64,000 nt of DNA from Sthenelais limicola (taxonomy: Eukaryota; Annelida; Polychaeta; Phyllodocida; Sigalionidae), in assembly GCA_942159475.1 (NCBI GenBank), contig OW804096.1:12077871-12141870 (forward strand), read 5' to 3'. The position numbers and the translations under genes are program-made. Shown here in pieces: positions 9,731 to 21,026 of the stretch. Position 1 is the stretch's first letter. Each line of letters opens with the position of its first letter. The notes below the pieces were generated by a model. The model had not been told where the DNA came from. It did no database searches and saw nothing but the letters and a program-made list of their open reading frames with translations.

Positions 9731-11334
9731 TTTATGTTACAACGAGGTAGCATCTCTTCCGGCAGTTACCATTAATTTGGAAGATATTTGTGCTAAGAAG
9801 TAAAGTGAAGTGAGTAAATATAATATAATACAGGCTAATCATAGCGAAATAAACACTATGTTTTCTACATATATTTGGGCAGAACAGCTCAAATATTTAC
9901 ATATGACAATGCGAGATAGACTAGGCAAGAGGTTTAGTGTCCATACAGTACAGTACAAATAGGACTTGCGTACAGGCTACATAAGTATAGGTTTGACTAA
10001 TGAACCATAAAAATAAAATAGAATAAAACAATAAAACAATGACTCATAACATGTTAACAAACGAAAGAAACAGAAAAGAAAGCAATATGTTGGCCAATTT
10101 AGCAAGGAATGCAACTTTAATATAAAATCTCTTCAAGACATGTTGATTAAAAGCTCCTCTATTCATTTTAAGCCCAATTCCGCCCAATGAGGAGTTTCTA
10201 TCGGCTATGACATGGCTGTTTTGGGTGCATAGAAGAAGAAAGAGAGGGAGAAATCACACGCAAATCTGTTCTTCCCGCGATCGACTTGATTCATTGTCAC
10301 TCAATTTCAATGGGATTGCGTTTTAATTCCAGAGAGTTCTCCCTCTATCCTGTTAAAACGACACAGGCTTAAAACAAATGAGGAACGACACGCGAGACTA
10401 TAGTCGCCGCCGGATCCCGCAATCTTTTTAGGGGAAGAGACAGCGAGAGGAAGGGTTGGGGGGGGGGGGGGGGGCGGGGAATTGGCAGCCTAAAGATTTT
10501 GGCCTTAGTTAATAGTAAATAGGCGTTTTTTTTAAATAATAAAATGAAAAGAGTTGCATTAGGAATTCAATTGAATTAGTGTGATATTTATTTCATGCTT
10601 ATATTTATCATTTAATTATATTGTTATTATTTTTCTTGACTTGGGGGTTTTATATAATCAAAATCTCGTTGTTTTTTTAAAAATAACTTTATTGCCTAAA
10701 TTTACACATATTATGATAGTGATACACACTTCACCGTGGAGTAATGTGATATACCTCATTCGGCATCAAAATAAATAACACGCATTCCTTGCTTAATTTA
10801 ACAGCAATATTCACTTTAAGTACTTTAGGACCTTCTTAGAAAGTAGTAGATGATGGGTATATGAAATATATATATCGGGTATGCATACTATTCTATGTAA
10901 TTTGTGGATTTTCAGGACTTATACGGGGAATACTAGTACTATAAGCGTTATTCAGGCTTAGACAGTTATACCCGGGAAACCCCTGTTATAACGCATACAA
11001 ACATAAGGATGACTATAATGGTGACCTTCTAGGGCCATTTTCTTCATAAACAGCACTATATAACCAAGAGATAGAGGAGCTAGTAATTGAATATTTATCC
11101 AATAAATATTCATCACGTATGTTCGATTCAGTATTTATCATACGGTATACAAAAGCAAAGCAAATGAGAATAGAGAGTAGAGAGGGAAGTGGAAGGGAGA
11201 GTGGAACGGGAAGAGAAGGAGAGGGAGTGAAAGGGGGAGAATGAGAGAGAGAGAGGGAGGGAGTGCAAGGGGGGAGTTTGGAAAGGAGAGAGAAAAAGAA
11301 ACCACAGAGAGAGATGAGGGAAAAAAAGAAAGCA
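9731..11334. other. Stretch without a recognised gene
   Basis: AT-rich and mostly unique. It contains a poly-G run at about 10458-10474 and a GA-rich tract at about 11180-11330; apparent reading frames in the latter are low-complexity artefacts. Confidence 0.5.
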
Positions 11335-11533
11335 GTCTAGGCCCAAAGTTGAGAGAGTCCCTTCAAACGAAGGGAAAGCCGCTCGCCTCAAACCGCAAAG
11401 TGCCATTATAATTCCTTCAAGACCGCAAAATATCATTAAATTTCCATTAAAACGCCGAGTCCTAGGCCAGGAAACCGATTAGCAAAGTAGGCTAACATAC
11501 CATTCTTATCTGATCTGAGGATTTGAACCTAGA
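11335..11533 (-). mobile_element. MITE-C copy
   Basis: Reverse copy from GTCTAGGCCCAAAGTTGAG to TTTGAACCTAGA, with CGCAAAGTGCCAT and AACGCCGAGTCCTAGG inside. Confidence 0.75.
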
Positions 11534-11904
11534 ATGAAAGAGAGAGAGAGAGAGAGGACATAGAGACATACACTTCTAGGAAAAGAGACGTGTGTGTGTT
11601 GTTGTTGTTTTTCTTGGGGGGGTGTCCCCCGCCCCCCCCCCCCGTTCTCTAGAATTCAGTACGGAAGTAGCGGAGGGCAACCCCTGGGCCTATCACCCGC
11701 TCAGACGTGGAGTCAGTTTTATGCACACTGCATATTCTAAATGAAATTTTAATGGTGGTTCCGCAAGGGAAATCCGAAGAAAAAATGATATTAGGCGGAG
11801 ACTGTCTGTATATCATTGCCAATTGTGCTCTCTCGTGACGCCAACGTTAAGCTATTAGAGGTTGGAAACTAGCAGTTAGCCTTCTCTATACGTCATGAAG
11901 CCAT
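11534..11904. other. Stretch without a recognised gene
   Basis: Contains (GA)n at about 11539-11556 and a C-rich run near 11630-11643; otherwise nothing recognised. Confidence 0.45.
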
Positions 11905-12149
11905 GGGTCAGATTTTCAGAAAATGTAAAATTGGCCGCTGCACACATTTAGTAAAATCTGCCATATTAGGCTGCATATATTATAAATTTGTCCAATACTA
12001 GGTAAATTCGAGTATATTCAGTATTGCATTGATTCTAGCAATCTCTTTGGTTATGTTCAACTGTATTTAGAAGCTGATTTATGTCTCAAATGTGGGTGAT
12101 TTGAGAGGATTGGTGAAGGCGAATTGTACATTTTCTGAAAATCTGACCC
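11905..12149 (+). mobile_element. MITE-A copy
   Basis: Complete, from GGGTCAGATTTTCAG to GAAAATCTGACCC. Left half is subtype 1, right half closer to subtype 2, so it may be an intermediate or a recombinant. Confidence 0.88.
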
Positions 12150-12308
12150 ATATAATTATCCTGAAATTAGAAAAAGCTTAATGTTGCATTTGTAATGAAT
12201 CTAGGTTTGTGTTGAGGAGGAAAATGGCCACCATAACAAAGTTCTACTGTTGCTCGAGAATTTGATAAAATTATATTTCGCTATTATACACACATGTCGT
12301 AAATAAAG

Positions 12309-12658
12309 AATAGGGGACTTGCATAACCGCCATCTTGAATCTTGATTCGCATGGAATTATGGGACTAATGGTATAGTGTAAGATCTATGGAAAACATATC
12401 ATGTTCTGCATGGAATGTTCATTGTTGCTCTAATGTCAATACCCATGTATTATGCATGTTTCCATAACATAAGTTTCCATCTTTCCCATCATGCATTTGG
12501 TTTTCATAGATCATTTACACAAGCTGTGATATTGGTGAAAACTTTCTTGCAATTTTAGATAACAATGTTACCAAATATTTGTATGTCAGATTTGAACTGA
12601 ATCCATCCCAGGATGCACTGTAACAGACATGCGCAGTGAGACATGCACATCCCCTATT
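12309..12658 (+). mobile_element. MITE-D copy (about 350 bp)
   Basis: TIRs AATAGGGGACTTGCAT and ATGCACATCCCCTATT. Landmarks: TTCGCATGGAATTATGGGAC, CCCATCATGCATTTGG, GACATGCGCAGTGAGACATG. Sister copies are at 19371 and 20600, with a half copy at 17143. Confidence 0.85.
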
Positions 12659-13108
12659 AAGAGAGAAGTAACAATAATATTGTACCAAAACATGGTGAAC
12701 ACAATGTGCGTAAAGCACGTAAGGAAGAGGTCCTGTGAACTATAGGTAAAATACATAACTATAGGTAAAATACAAGAGCCTCTACCTACAGAATATGGAT
12801 AACTTCAGTCCATATTATTATACACGCATTCAATACTGAGGCCCCGACAGCCGCACATTACTTGTAACGTGGTATTGGACTAGTACATTACCGGCGCGTT
12901 GTCATGGCGACACAAGTTTGGTGGCGCAAGATTGCCGACGCAAGGTTGCCGACGCAAGTTTGCCGTGTGCAAGGGCTTTCTTTCTCCAACATTTCAACTG
13001 TTCCTATAGTTATATTCCTCTTGTACGAACACCAGATATGGCAAATTATGTTAATGTATCTTTAATTAAGCATGTTTTGCATGCAAAACTAGGCATGTAT
13101 AATAATCA
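12659..13108. other. Stretch without a gene; short tandem repeats
   Basis: Contains a 19-bp direct duplication AACTATAGGTAAAATACA (about 12738-12775) and degenerate 14-bp repeats of TTGCCGACGCAAG type at 12906-12966. No exon seen. Confidence 0.45.
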
Positions 13109-13205
13109 ACTTATAGGACTCGTTGCCGCACAGAGCGTAAATAAAGGACTCGACCTGCGGTCTCGTCCTTTATTTACGCTCCGTGCGGCAACTCATCCTA
13201 TAAGT
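13109..13205. repeat. Foldback hairpin, 97 bp
   Basis: ACTTATAGGA at the left end and TCCTATAAGT at the right end. Arms of about 46 bp pair through GTTGCCGCAC / GTGCGGCAAC and GCGTAAATAAAGGAC / GTCCTTTATTTACGC with a 3-5 base loop. Confidence 0.75.
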
Positions 13206-13405
13206 GCTAAATATGAGTGAATCTAGTACGATTGCTGCTATTGTAATAGCTGAGAATACGGCTTTAGGTATCCTACATGCTCAAGCAACTTACTTTCTTG
13301 TCTAAATTTCTCATTTTATATAATTTACATTTTAAGATCCGTTGATACTGGTTGGAAAGGGGATTGTTACCAACAACATACTTCTGTATAAGCATGTCTT
13401 TAGTA

Positions 13406-13626
13406 GGGAGATTTAGCAACCACAACGCACCGACACAACACTAACGCATCCACTAACTAGTTGTACATTATTACCGTTAATTGTGGGGATATCTGGAGAG
13501 GCGCTAGCTAGGCCGAGGGCATCTGCATTGCAGCCCTCTCGAGATATCCCCACAACAGTAATAATGTACTAAAACTTAGTGGATGCGTTAGTGTTACGGT
13601 ACTGCGTTGTGGTTGCTAAATCTCCC
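13406..13626. mobile_element. Foldback element family E, copy 1
   Basis: 221 bp with long TIRs: GGGAGATTTAGCAACCA on the left mirrors TGGTTGCTAAATCTCCC on the right, continuing through CGCATCCACTAACTA and GGGGATATC for about 90 bp per arm. Flanks TAGTA and TATTA are a one-mismatch 5-bp target duplication. Copy 2 is at 32109. Confidence 0.85.
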
Positions 13627-14106
13627 TATTATTTATTCCTGTTCCTGTGTATACAGTTTGTGGACCATCCACAGCGTATTCTAATACCTCCCACAATGTC
13701 CACGTTATCTATACTACTCACGATATCGTATCTAGGTAGAGAGAGGCTTATTCCCTGCGGGACCTCTTTCTTACGTGCATTACGCATATTACCGGAATAC
13801 CGGGAATATCCTGAGCCACATTAACGAATTGGCATATGCCAAATATATTAACCTGAATAAAGTTTGTTTTAAAAAAAATGGGTTTAGCATATTTTAAGAC
13901 CAGAGGGAGCCTTTGGACAGCAGGCATGGTATTTCTACTTCTCCTATTTACTTCTCTTTTTGCTACACCTTTGTATGTGTTATATTACCTAGACCTCAGA
14001 TACATCAGGTTAGCAAGAATAGAACCGTATTCTCGTTTTTCTTTCTCTCCTCCTCAACATATTATATACCTAGGGTCATAACATATGTTTAGGCCCTGAC
14101 TAGAAT

Positions 14107-14325
14107 GGGTCAGGTTGGCAGAAAATAATTATACAATCGGCAGCTCTACACATTTAGTAGAATCAAGATAAATTAGGCTGAAAAATTTTAAATACTAGGT
14201 ATGTCTGAGTATATTCGGTATTGCGTTGATTCAAACAATTTGCTTGATTAAGTTGACATATTCTGAACCTCGTCTTTGCCTTAAACTTGATTAATTTGAG
14301 AGCACATTTTCTGATAACTTCACCT
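14107..14325 (+). mobile_element. MITE-A copy, diverged
   Basis: Starts GGGTCAGGTTGGCAG and ends TCTGATAACTTCACC; the body is subtype 2 (AAATACTAGGTATGTCTGAG, GATTCAAACAAT). Confidence 0.75.
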
Positions 14326-14374
14326 TTATCCACAATATCATCATAGCAATGTAGCCCCCTTTCAGAAATACCAA

Positions 14375-14574
14375 CTCTAGGGACAAACCCTCAGATCAGA
14401 TAAGAATGGTATGTCAGCCTACTTCGCTAATCAGTATCCTTGCCTAGAACTCGGCGTTTTATTGGGAATATAATGACATTTTGCGGTCTTAATGGAATTA
14501 TAATGGCACTTTGCGGTTTGAGGCGAGAGGCTTTCCCTCCGTTTGAAGGGACTGTCTCATCTTTGGGCCCAGAG
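14375..14574 (+). mobile_element. MITE-C copy
   Basis: From CTCTAGGGACAAACC to TTTGGGCCCAGAG with all the family landmarks. Good reference copy of the family. Confidence 0.78.
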
Positions 14575-15190
14575 TGTACCGTAATACGAAAAGCTTTCCA
14601 TCGCTATACCAGCAGTGATACGCAGATGAACAAACATAGGGTGAAAAAAAACAAAAAACAAAAGAAACTTTTGTCCACTTCCATCGGACTCCAAAACTCT
14701 GAAGAGAGTATGATCCAATTGTTGATTCTGATAAGGGGTTATGCTTACTGGAGGACTTAAATCCTCTCTTCCTGGGCGACCCGTGCGTCCCATCCCTCTC
14801 TCTCTATGCTTTCTACGCCTCTATGATGGATCAGCGTTTGATAGTAGCTTAGGGATCATCTCTCTACAAAATCCCCCCTTCTCCGGGCTTCTGCAGGCTT
14901 CTGCAGGCTTCTGCAGGCCCCTCCAGTGCCAGTAAAGCTACCCATAACACATATACATCCTACCACATATGCCATCAAATATCCATCGCCCCCTATTCAC
15001 TATTCATCAATCTGGGACTTATCAAAAAGGCCCTGGGAGTCACTCGCTGTATTTGCTCTGATGCATCGTTACCGACTCATTTGTGTGTATAGGCAATACA
15101 TGAAATATGGAGGAAGGATGGAGGAGGAGGACGGGCGGGGCCTAGTCGTCCAACCGGGGCTGTGTTGCCTTTGGGCGGGAGAGGATATGT
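14575..15190. other. Stretch without a recognised gene
   Basis: Includes a short decamer tandem, GGCTTCTGCA repeated about three times (14888-14918). No exon recognised. Confidence 0.45.
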
Positions 15191-15424
15191 GGGTCAGATT
15201 TTCAGAAAATGTACAATTGGCACCTGTACACATTTAGTAAATTCTGCTAAATTAGGCTGCACTTTGGTCAATACTAGGTAGATTCGAGTACATTCGGCAT
15301 TGCATAGATTCTAGCAATCTGTTTGGTTAGTTGAACTGTATTTTGAACTTTATTTTCGGCTGAAATTCGGGTGATTTCAGAGAATTGGTGAAGCTGAATT
15401 GTACATTTTCTGGCGACTTCACCC
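15191..15424 (+). mobile_element. MITE-A copy with ATGT target duplication
   Basis: From GGGTCAGATTTTCAG to CTGGCGACTTCACCC. Exact 4-bp repeat ATGT on both sides. Subtype 1. Confidence 0.9.
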
Positions 15425-15429
15425 ATGTG

Positions 15430-15650
15430 TGGGTATGTACAATTCACCTTCATCAATTGTCTTAAATAATACCAAATTTCAGAAAAAAATGAGATTCAAA
15501 ATGTTCAATATAAACGAAAAGATATTTTGAATCGACACGATACCAAATATACTCAGATTTAGCTACTATTCATCATTTTCAGCCTAATTTAGCAGAATAT
15601 ACTCAAATGTGTAGAGTTGCCAATTGTACATTTTCTGGTGATCTGATCAA
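15430..15650 (-). mobile_element. MITE-A copy, outer left TIR lost
   Basis: Reverse copy starting at TATGTACAATTCACC and ending near CTGGTGATCTGATC; lies only a few bases from the previous copy in the opposite orientation. Subtype 2. Confidence 0.7.
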
Positions 15651-15871
15651 TATGGGGGAGGTTGGTGGGTTGAAGCGGGGGGCAGGAGTTACAAGCTGAG
15701 CTATTGAGGAGATATAATCTTTCATTTCTCCACTTGGGGGTTGAATTGAAGCTATAATATAGGGCTATTAATTTAAGGGTTTGGGGTAACATATGATACA
15801 ATTTGATATCGAGTTTCTGAAAGTCATTTTTCACCTATAATAGTATGCGGTGTTGGTTATATATATCTATA

Positions 15872-15965
15872 TGGGTGAGATTTTCAGTAAATGTACAATT
15901 GGCAGATCAACAAATTCTGCTAAATTGGACTGAAAAATTATCAACACTAGGTATAATATATTGTA
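15872..15965 (+). mobile_element. MITE-A left fragment
   Basis: GGGTGAGATTTTCAG and TGTACAATTGGCAG, then a match up to about 15965. Confidence 0.6.
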
Positions 15966-16389
15966 TTTTTATTCGGAGTCAAACAGTTACATCAAATTTT
16001 CAGAAAAGGACGCCGGCCTCTCCATAGGGAGGTCTTCCTGGGGGATCCTTGCTTTAATATCTGCTATTCGGTAACATGATATCGGGATGTACATAGTTCT
16101 GTCCGACCCAAAGCAAACAATAACAAATAATGTAGCTAACAATGAATAATTCAGTCCCTGCCCTGTCCATTTTTCCCAAATATAAAATCCCTATAAATAC
16201 TTACTAACTATACTATACAAGAAAACGTGGCACATATTCGTTAAAATATGATATGAATAACTGTTATCGATGTATCGATCTTACAAAAGGACTTACATGC
16301 CTTCTATAATGGTTTGTCAATAAAAATGATATTATTCTTTTGAAAGATACTCGTCGATGTCACTTAAATAAGTGGTTTTGAGGTATTGA
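15966..16389. other. Stretch without a recognised gene
   Basis: AT-rich, nothing recognised. Confidence 0.45.
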
Positions 16390-16526
16390 GGTATTTGGTA
16401 TTGCCTTGATTCAAACAGTCTGTTTGGTTATGTTGAACACTATTTTGAACCATATTCTTGTCTTAAATTTGGTTTATTTGATAGAATGAGTGAAGGTGAA
16501 TTGTACCTTTTCTGAAAATCTGACCC
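16390..16526 (+). mobile_element. MITE-A right-half fragment
   Basis: Begins within the body at TTTGGTATTGCCTTGATTC and runs to a complete right TIR CTGAAAATCTGACCC. Subtype 2. Confidence 0.7.
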
Positions 16527-16734
16527 ATATGATAAAGAAGAAGAGCAAAGTGTGTCTGAGGGCTGGGGGTAGAGGTTATTGTTCATTTACCCGTTTGGGA
16601 ATTGAATTTGAGCGATAATATAGAGCTATCAATCTAATGGTTTGGGGAAGACATGATATGATTTGTTATAGAGTTTCTGAAAGGCATTAATGCACTTGAT
16701 ACAACATGCTTCTGTATTGCTATAGGTACGAGAG

Positions 16735-16870
16735 GGAAGAAGAACGGGGATGAGAGAGAGGACAGAGAAAGGGACAGAGAGGGACAGAGGGAGGAGAGAG
16801 GGGGGGGGGGGGAGACAGAGGGAGGGAGGGGGATAGAGGGAGGAGAGGGAAAGGAACAGAAAGATAAAGG
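16735..16870. repeat. GA-rich tract upstream of tRNA-Met copy 1
   Basis: Degenerate GGGACAGAG / GAGAGAGG repeats ending about 100 bp before the tRNA gene. Encoded frames are low complexity and not taken as genes. Confidence 0.8.
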
Positions 16871-16973
16871 GATGGAGGTTATAGGCTACGTTGTTGTTCA
16901 TTTCTCCACTGGAGTGTTGAAATGCTTCTAAGATTCTCAACTCTTGTTTTTAAGTTTCTCAACGCTAACAGCC

Positions 16974-17046
16974 GCCTCGGTAGCGCAGTAGGCAGCGCGT
17001 CAGTCTCATAATCTGAAGGTCGTGAGTTCGATCCTCACCCGGGGCA
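16974..17046 (+). tRNA. tRNA-Met (CAT), elongator type, copy 1
   Basis: 73 bases that fold into a complete cloverleaf: acceptor GCCTCGG / CCGGGGC with discriminator A, D arm GCGC / GCGC, anticodon loop CTCATAA, T arm GTGAG / CTCAC with TTCGATC. The internal A box (TAGCGCAGTAGG) and B box (GTTCGATCC) needed by Pol III are present and a TTTT terminator lies about 10 bp downstream. The anticodon arm agrees with what I know of animal elongator tRNA-Met. The second copy at 18257 is identical. Both are bounded by AGCCGCC before and GGCGGCT after, which could extend or compete with the acceptor stem. Confidence 0.95.
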
Positions 17047-17085
17047 GGCGGCTACTCTTTTACTGATGAACTCCATTACTTCTTG

Positions 17086-17140
17086 AGACCTGTTGCATTA
17101 GAAATTGTTACTTAAAATGTTCCTTTCTGAACATGACATG
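17086..17140 (+). repeat. Repeat J fragment
   Basis: CTGTTGCATTAGAAATTGTT then ACTTAAAATGTTCCTT, the start of the palindromic family seen at 18346 and 29024. Confidence 0.45.
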
Positions 17141-17142
17141 AT

Positions 17143-17226
17143 GTCTATAGATTTTTGACTGTACCATTAGTCCCATAATTCCATGCGAATCAAGATTCAA
17201 AATGGCGGCTATGCAACTCCCCTATT
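17143..17226 (-). mobile_element. MITE-D half copy
   Basis: Inverted end with GTCCCATAATTCCATGCGAA and the terminus ATGCAACTCCCCTATT. Confidence 0.7.
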
Positions 17227-17275
17227 AGCCTCTGGTGTAGCACCAGATAATCACTGCACAATTTGACACATTTGT

Positions 17276-17560
17276 ATGGGGGAACAGAGGGAGGAGAGGG
17301 AGAGGGACAGAGAGGGAGGACACAGAGAGCCGGGAAGAGATAGAGGGGACAGAGAGAGAAGAGAGGGGGCAGAGAGAGAGGAGCGACAGAGAGAGAAGAG
17401 GGAGAGACAGAGAGAAGAGAGAGGGACAGAGAGAAGAGAGGGAGACAGAGAGAGAGAAAGAGAGAGAGAAGAGAGGGGGACAGAGAGAAAGAGAGAGAAA
17501 AGAGAGGGAGACGGAGAGAGAGAAAGAGGGAGAGAGAGAAGAGAGGGGGACAGGGAGAGT
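17276..17560. repeat. GA-rich low-complexity tract
   Basis: Runs of GAGACAGAGAGA and GAGAGGG type. It produces long frames on both strands that are compositional artefacts. Confidence 0.85.
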
Positions 17561-17919
17561 GTTGCATTTCATGCCTTAAATGCAAGTACTAGGTATTAAT
17601 ATAGGCCCCCCACCTATGTGCCCATATGTAAGGTTACCAATGTAACCATATATAATCTCCAATACATATATAATCAGCAGAATCCACCACGGATTGTATA
17701 ACCTGCATCCACTGTTGTAACTGGAATCTTTTACCTGCTTACAAATAAACCAGATCCTTATACACTAAATCGGACTTATTCTTCAACGGAGTCCCATTGG
17801 CTATATGATACTTGTATCTTAGTCAGTGGTGAACACGCGTGGTAATATAATATATATAATTGAGTGGAGGACAAAATCCAATCCACTATTCTTTATGTTC
17901 TCGAATGACCCCTAGTTCG

Positions 17920-18143
17920 AAACAGAGAGAGAAAGAGCGAGAGGGGAACAGAGGGGGACAGAGACGAGAGGGGGACAGGGAGAGAGAAAGAGCGAGAGGG
18001 GAAGAAAGGGGGACAGAGAGACAGACAGGGAGACAGGGGGAGAGAAAGAGAGAGAGAGAGAGAAGAGAGGGGGGCACAGAGTCAGAGAGAGAGAGAAAGA
18101 GAGAGAGAGAGCGAGCGAGGGGAACAGAGGGAGACAGAGAAAA
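17920..18143. repeat. GA-rich tract upstream of tRNA-Met copy 2
   Basis: Same composition as 16735-16870 and again ends about 110 bp before a tRNA-Met, so the tract plus the tRNA appears to be a duplicated unit. Confidence 0.8.
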
Positions 18144-18256
18144 GTTGTGTTATTGTTGTTCATGTCTTCATGCTTTTTACCCAAATGGTAATTCATATAT
18201 TCCAACATTTTTTTCCAGGGTTTTGTTTCAACATTTATTTCTCAAAACTAACAGCC

Positions 18257-18329
18257 GCCTCGGTAGCGCAGTAGGCAGCGCGTCAGTCTCATAATCTGAA
18301 GGTCGTGAGTTCGATCCTCACCCGGGGCA
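18257..18329 (+). tRNA. tRNA-Met (CAT), elongator type, copy 2
   Basis: Sequence identical to copy 1 over all 73 bases and over the immediate flanks (CTAACA before, GGCGGCTA after). TTTTT lies about 12 bp downstream. Upstream similarity to copy 1 includes GTTGTTCAT and a GA tract, so the two genes arose by local duplication about 1.28 kb apart. Confidence 0.95.
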
Positions 18330-18345
18330 GGCGGCTAGAGTTTTT

Positions 18346-18557
18346 GGGGGCCAGAGTCTAAGAAATTTGTACTTAATTTAATGTTCCTTGCTGAGATTTT
18401 CCCTTAGGTTGGCTGGACATTCCTATTGTAGGAATGAAAATGAGCATTGTCTGTAAATCAGATTCTTTCCATAAAGGTCCCTTACCAGCTGCTTAGCAAG
18501 GAGTAGTTAGCTAAGGAAGGACAATGTTAAATAAGGATTTCATATGCAACGGGCCCC
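18346..18557 (+). repeat. Repeat J copy (palindromic ends)
   Basis: Left end GGGGGCCAGAGTCTAAGAAA mirrors right end GGATTTCATATGCAAC followed by GGGCCCC. Internal landmarks are TGTTCCTTGCTGAG, CCTATTGTAGGAATG and CAGCTGCTTAGCAAGGA. A related copy is at 29024. Confidence 0.6.
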
Positions 18558-19086
18558 TGGTCTAGCACCATAATAATCACTACATTTGACACTTTTTCAT
18601 TAAATTAATAACGCACAATAGTGACGAAATAAAGGACTCTCTAATCATATTGTCTTGCATTTGGGATATCATAGGATTATATAAGGGACGATTGGTGAAG
18701 GTGAATTGTACATTTTCTGTCAACTTTATACCTATCTTCATGTAAAAGAGTCCAGGACAGCGAGTCAATCAACCGGTAACTATATCCAACCGAGAAGAAT
18801 TGAAAAATGAAACAAAATAGTGTAAGTCTCCACCAAATTTAGTCTAAGGACATTCTGTTAAAAACCGCCATGTTGACTATTAGTAAACACCAATGACTTT
18901 ACCGTTGGAAATCTTCAGATCCATAGAGAACAAATATTCATATCTTTCCTAAGAAGATGACCCAGGAATCATCCATAGCAAACATCCACAGAGAACTGAG
19001 TGCACGAAGGACATTCTGAGGTGGGCTTTAGAGATACAAGTCTCCATGGACGTCTGTTGGGTCTAACTCGACTTGGTCTACCATAT
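18558..19086. other. Stretch without a recognised gene
   Basis: Contains only a MITE-A end fragment at about 18682-18735 (GGTGAAGGTGAATTGTACAT). No exon seen. Confidence 0.45.
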
Positions 19087-19326
19087 GGGTCAGATCTTCA
19101 GAAAATGTATAATTGACCTTCCCCAATCCTCTCAAATAACCTAAATTTAAGAAGAAAATCCGGTTCAAAATACAGTTCAACATAACCAGACAAATTTATT
19201 GAATGAATGCAGTACAGAATACACTCAGATATACTCTGTATTCATCAGGTTTTCAGCTCTAATTTAGCAGAATTTGAGAGGTGTGTAGAACTGTAGATTG
19301 TGCATTTTCTGGAAATCTGCTGACCC
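19087..19326 (-). mobile_element. MITE-A copy with ATAT target duplication
   Basis: Complete reverse copy with exact ATAT on both sides; 2-3 extra bases in the right TIR (GGAAATCTGCTGACCC). Subtype 2. Confidence 0.9.
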
Positions 19327-19370
19327 ATATCGCGTCCAGGGTACGTTATTTTACAAAACATAATCTACCA

Positions 19371-19725
19371 AATAGGGGATTTGCATAGCCGCCATTTTGA
19401 ACCTATATTCTCATGGAACTATGGGACTAATGGTACAGTCTAAAATCTATAGAAAACATTCCATATTCAGCATGGAATATGTATCAATGCTCTAATGACA
19501 ATATCCATGTGTTATACATGTTTCCATGACACAAGTCCCTATCTTTCCCATCATGCATTTGGTTTTCATAAATCACGTGTACGAGCTCTGATATTGGTGA
19601 TACATTCTTGCAATTTTCTTGCAAGATAAAAATGTTGCCAAATATTTGTATGCCAGATTTCATCAGAATCCATCCCAGAATGCACTGTGACAGACATGCG
19701 TAGTGGCACATGCAACTCCCCTATT
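19371..19725 (+). mobile_element. MITE-D copy
   Basis: TIRs AATAGGGGATTTGCAT and ATGCAACTCCCCTATT around the standard body. Confidence 0.85.
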
Positions 19726-19892
19726 ATATTATCAGATCATCTAAAGAAGACCACAGCCAGGTCAAAGCGTCTGAGTTACTATGTATTTACACAAGCCAAA
19801 TTAAAACAGCAAATACTGAAGTTTAAGGTTAAGATGTTTTTCTTTATACAATAATTTAGCAAGATTAAAAAAATAAATCAATATGACTATTA

Positions 19893-20286
19893 GAGACCTC
19901 AGAGATAGCTGTGCCTGCATGACTTGTGCTGAGTCTAAATCAGCCAGACTCTCGAAAATCTTAAAAAAATCTTAATAAAAGAGGTATCAAGGTGGCCCAG
20001 AAAATTTGAAAAAAAAAGAAAAATAAAGCAAGTTAAAAGTTTTCATACCCATTAAACATATAAGACAAATAATATTCGTCGTCGCATAAGCGTTAGAATT
20101 GTAAAAGCCAAGATGGCAGGTTTCATGAAATAAAATCAATGTTTTAAAAAAAAGATATTTTTTAAATAGCAATGATCCTATAATTATACACAGAAGCATG
20201 GCCAGTGTTTATACTAAGGCTGAAGGAGAGCCTCAGAGATAGATGTGCCTGCATGACTTGTGCTGAGTCTAAATCAGCCAGACTCA
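19893..20286. repeat. Pair of 60-bp direct repeats
   Basis: 19893-19951 and 20227-20286 share CTCAGAGATAG, TGTGCCTGCATGACTTGTGC and TGAGTCTAAATCAGCCAGAC, about 334 bp apart. The sequence between has no coding signal; its nature is unknown. Confidence 0.6.
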
Positions 20287-20599
20287 GCCTGCCAGATCAC
20301 CTTAATATCAAGGTCATCCTGGCCTAGAGCAAGGTCAGCGTCTCCCTCTGAGGATTCCGCCATATTAAGTTCAAGGGGGAATATTCATAGAGCCAGACTA
20401 GTACTGGTAAACGACCTATAGCCCGCCCTCCTAAGTTGGGTCTGCAAGACCTTATTTCCTGACTTCTGCTATCTATATTATACAAATAAATATAAATATA
20501 CGACTAATGGCGATATAATTGATGCAGCATTAGATTATTAGTGCTAGTAATGATACATGCACAATTTAAAATACGTGTGATTCTTTCAAAGTTCAATTG

Positions 20600-20955
20600 A
20601 TAGGGGACTTGCATAGCTACCATCCAGCTGAATCCTGATTTGCATGAAATTATGGAAGTTGTATGTCAGTGTAAGACTTATGAAAAACATGTTACAGATG
20701 TTACAAATATTTCACAGTGATCTCATGTAAAATAGCCATGTGTTTTACATGATTCCATAGAATAGGACATCATCTTTTCCATCATGTATTTCGCTTTTAT
20801 AGATCTATGATTTGCACAAGTTATGATATAGGTGAAAAGATCCTTGCATTTCTTTTTATAAAAATGTGCTAAATAATTATATCTCAGATTTGAACTGAAT
20901 CCATCCCAACATGCACGGTCACAGACATGCGCAGTGAGACATGCAACTCCCCTAT
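20600..20955 (+). mobile_element. MITE-D copy
   Basis: TIRs ATAGGGGACTTGCAT and ATGCAACTCCCCTATT; body more diverged than the other two copies. Confidence 0.82.
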
Positions 20956-21026
20956 TGCTCCTTCTTGGATTAACCCCTGGATTTGAATGTTCTTGTTGAA
21001 ATCTTAAATACGCATAATCACTATGA

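Noticed and set aside
14440..14793. Frames over MITE-C and following sequence as a gene
   Set aside because: The N-terminal part is translated MITE-C sequence and recurs at the other MITE-C copies.
17190..18294. Long frames (up to 144 codons) on both strands in GA-rich tracts
   Set aside because: They exist in several frames at once and encode only Arg/Glu or Ser/Leu low-complexity strings; purely compositional.
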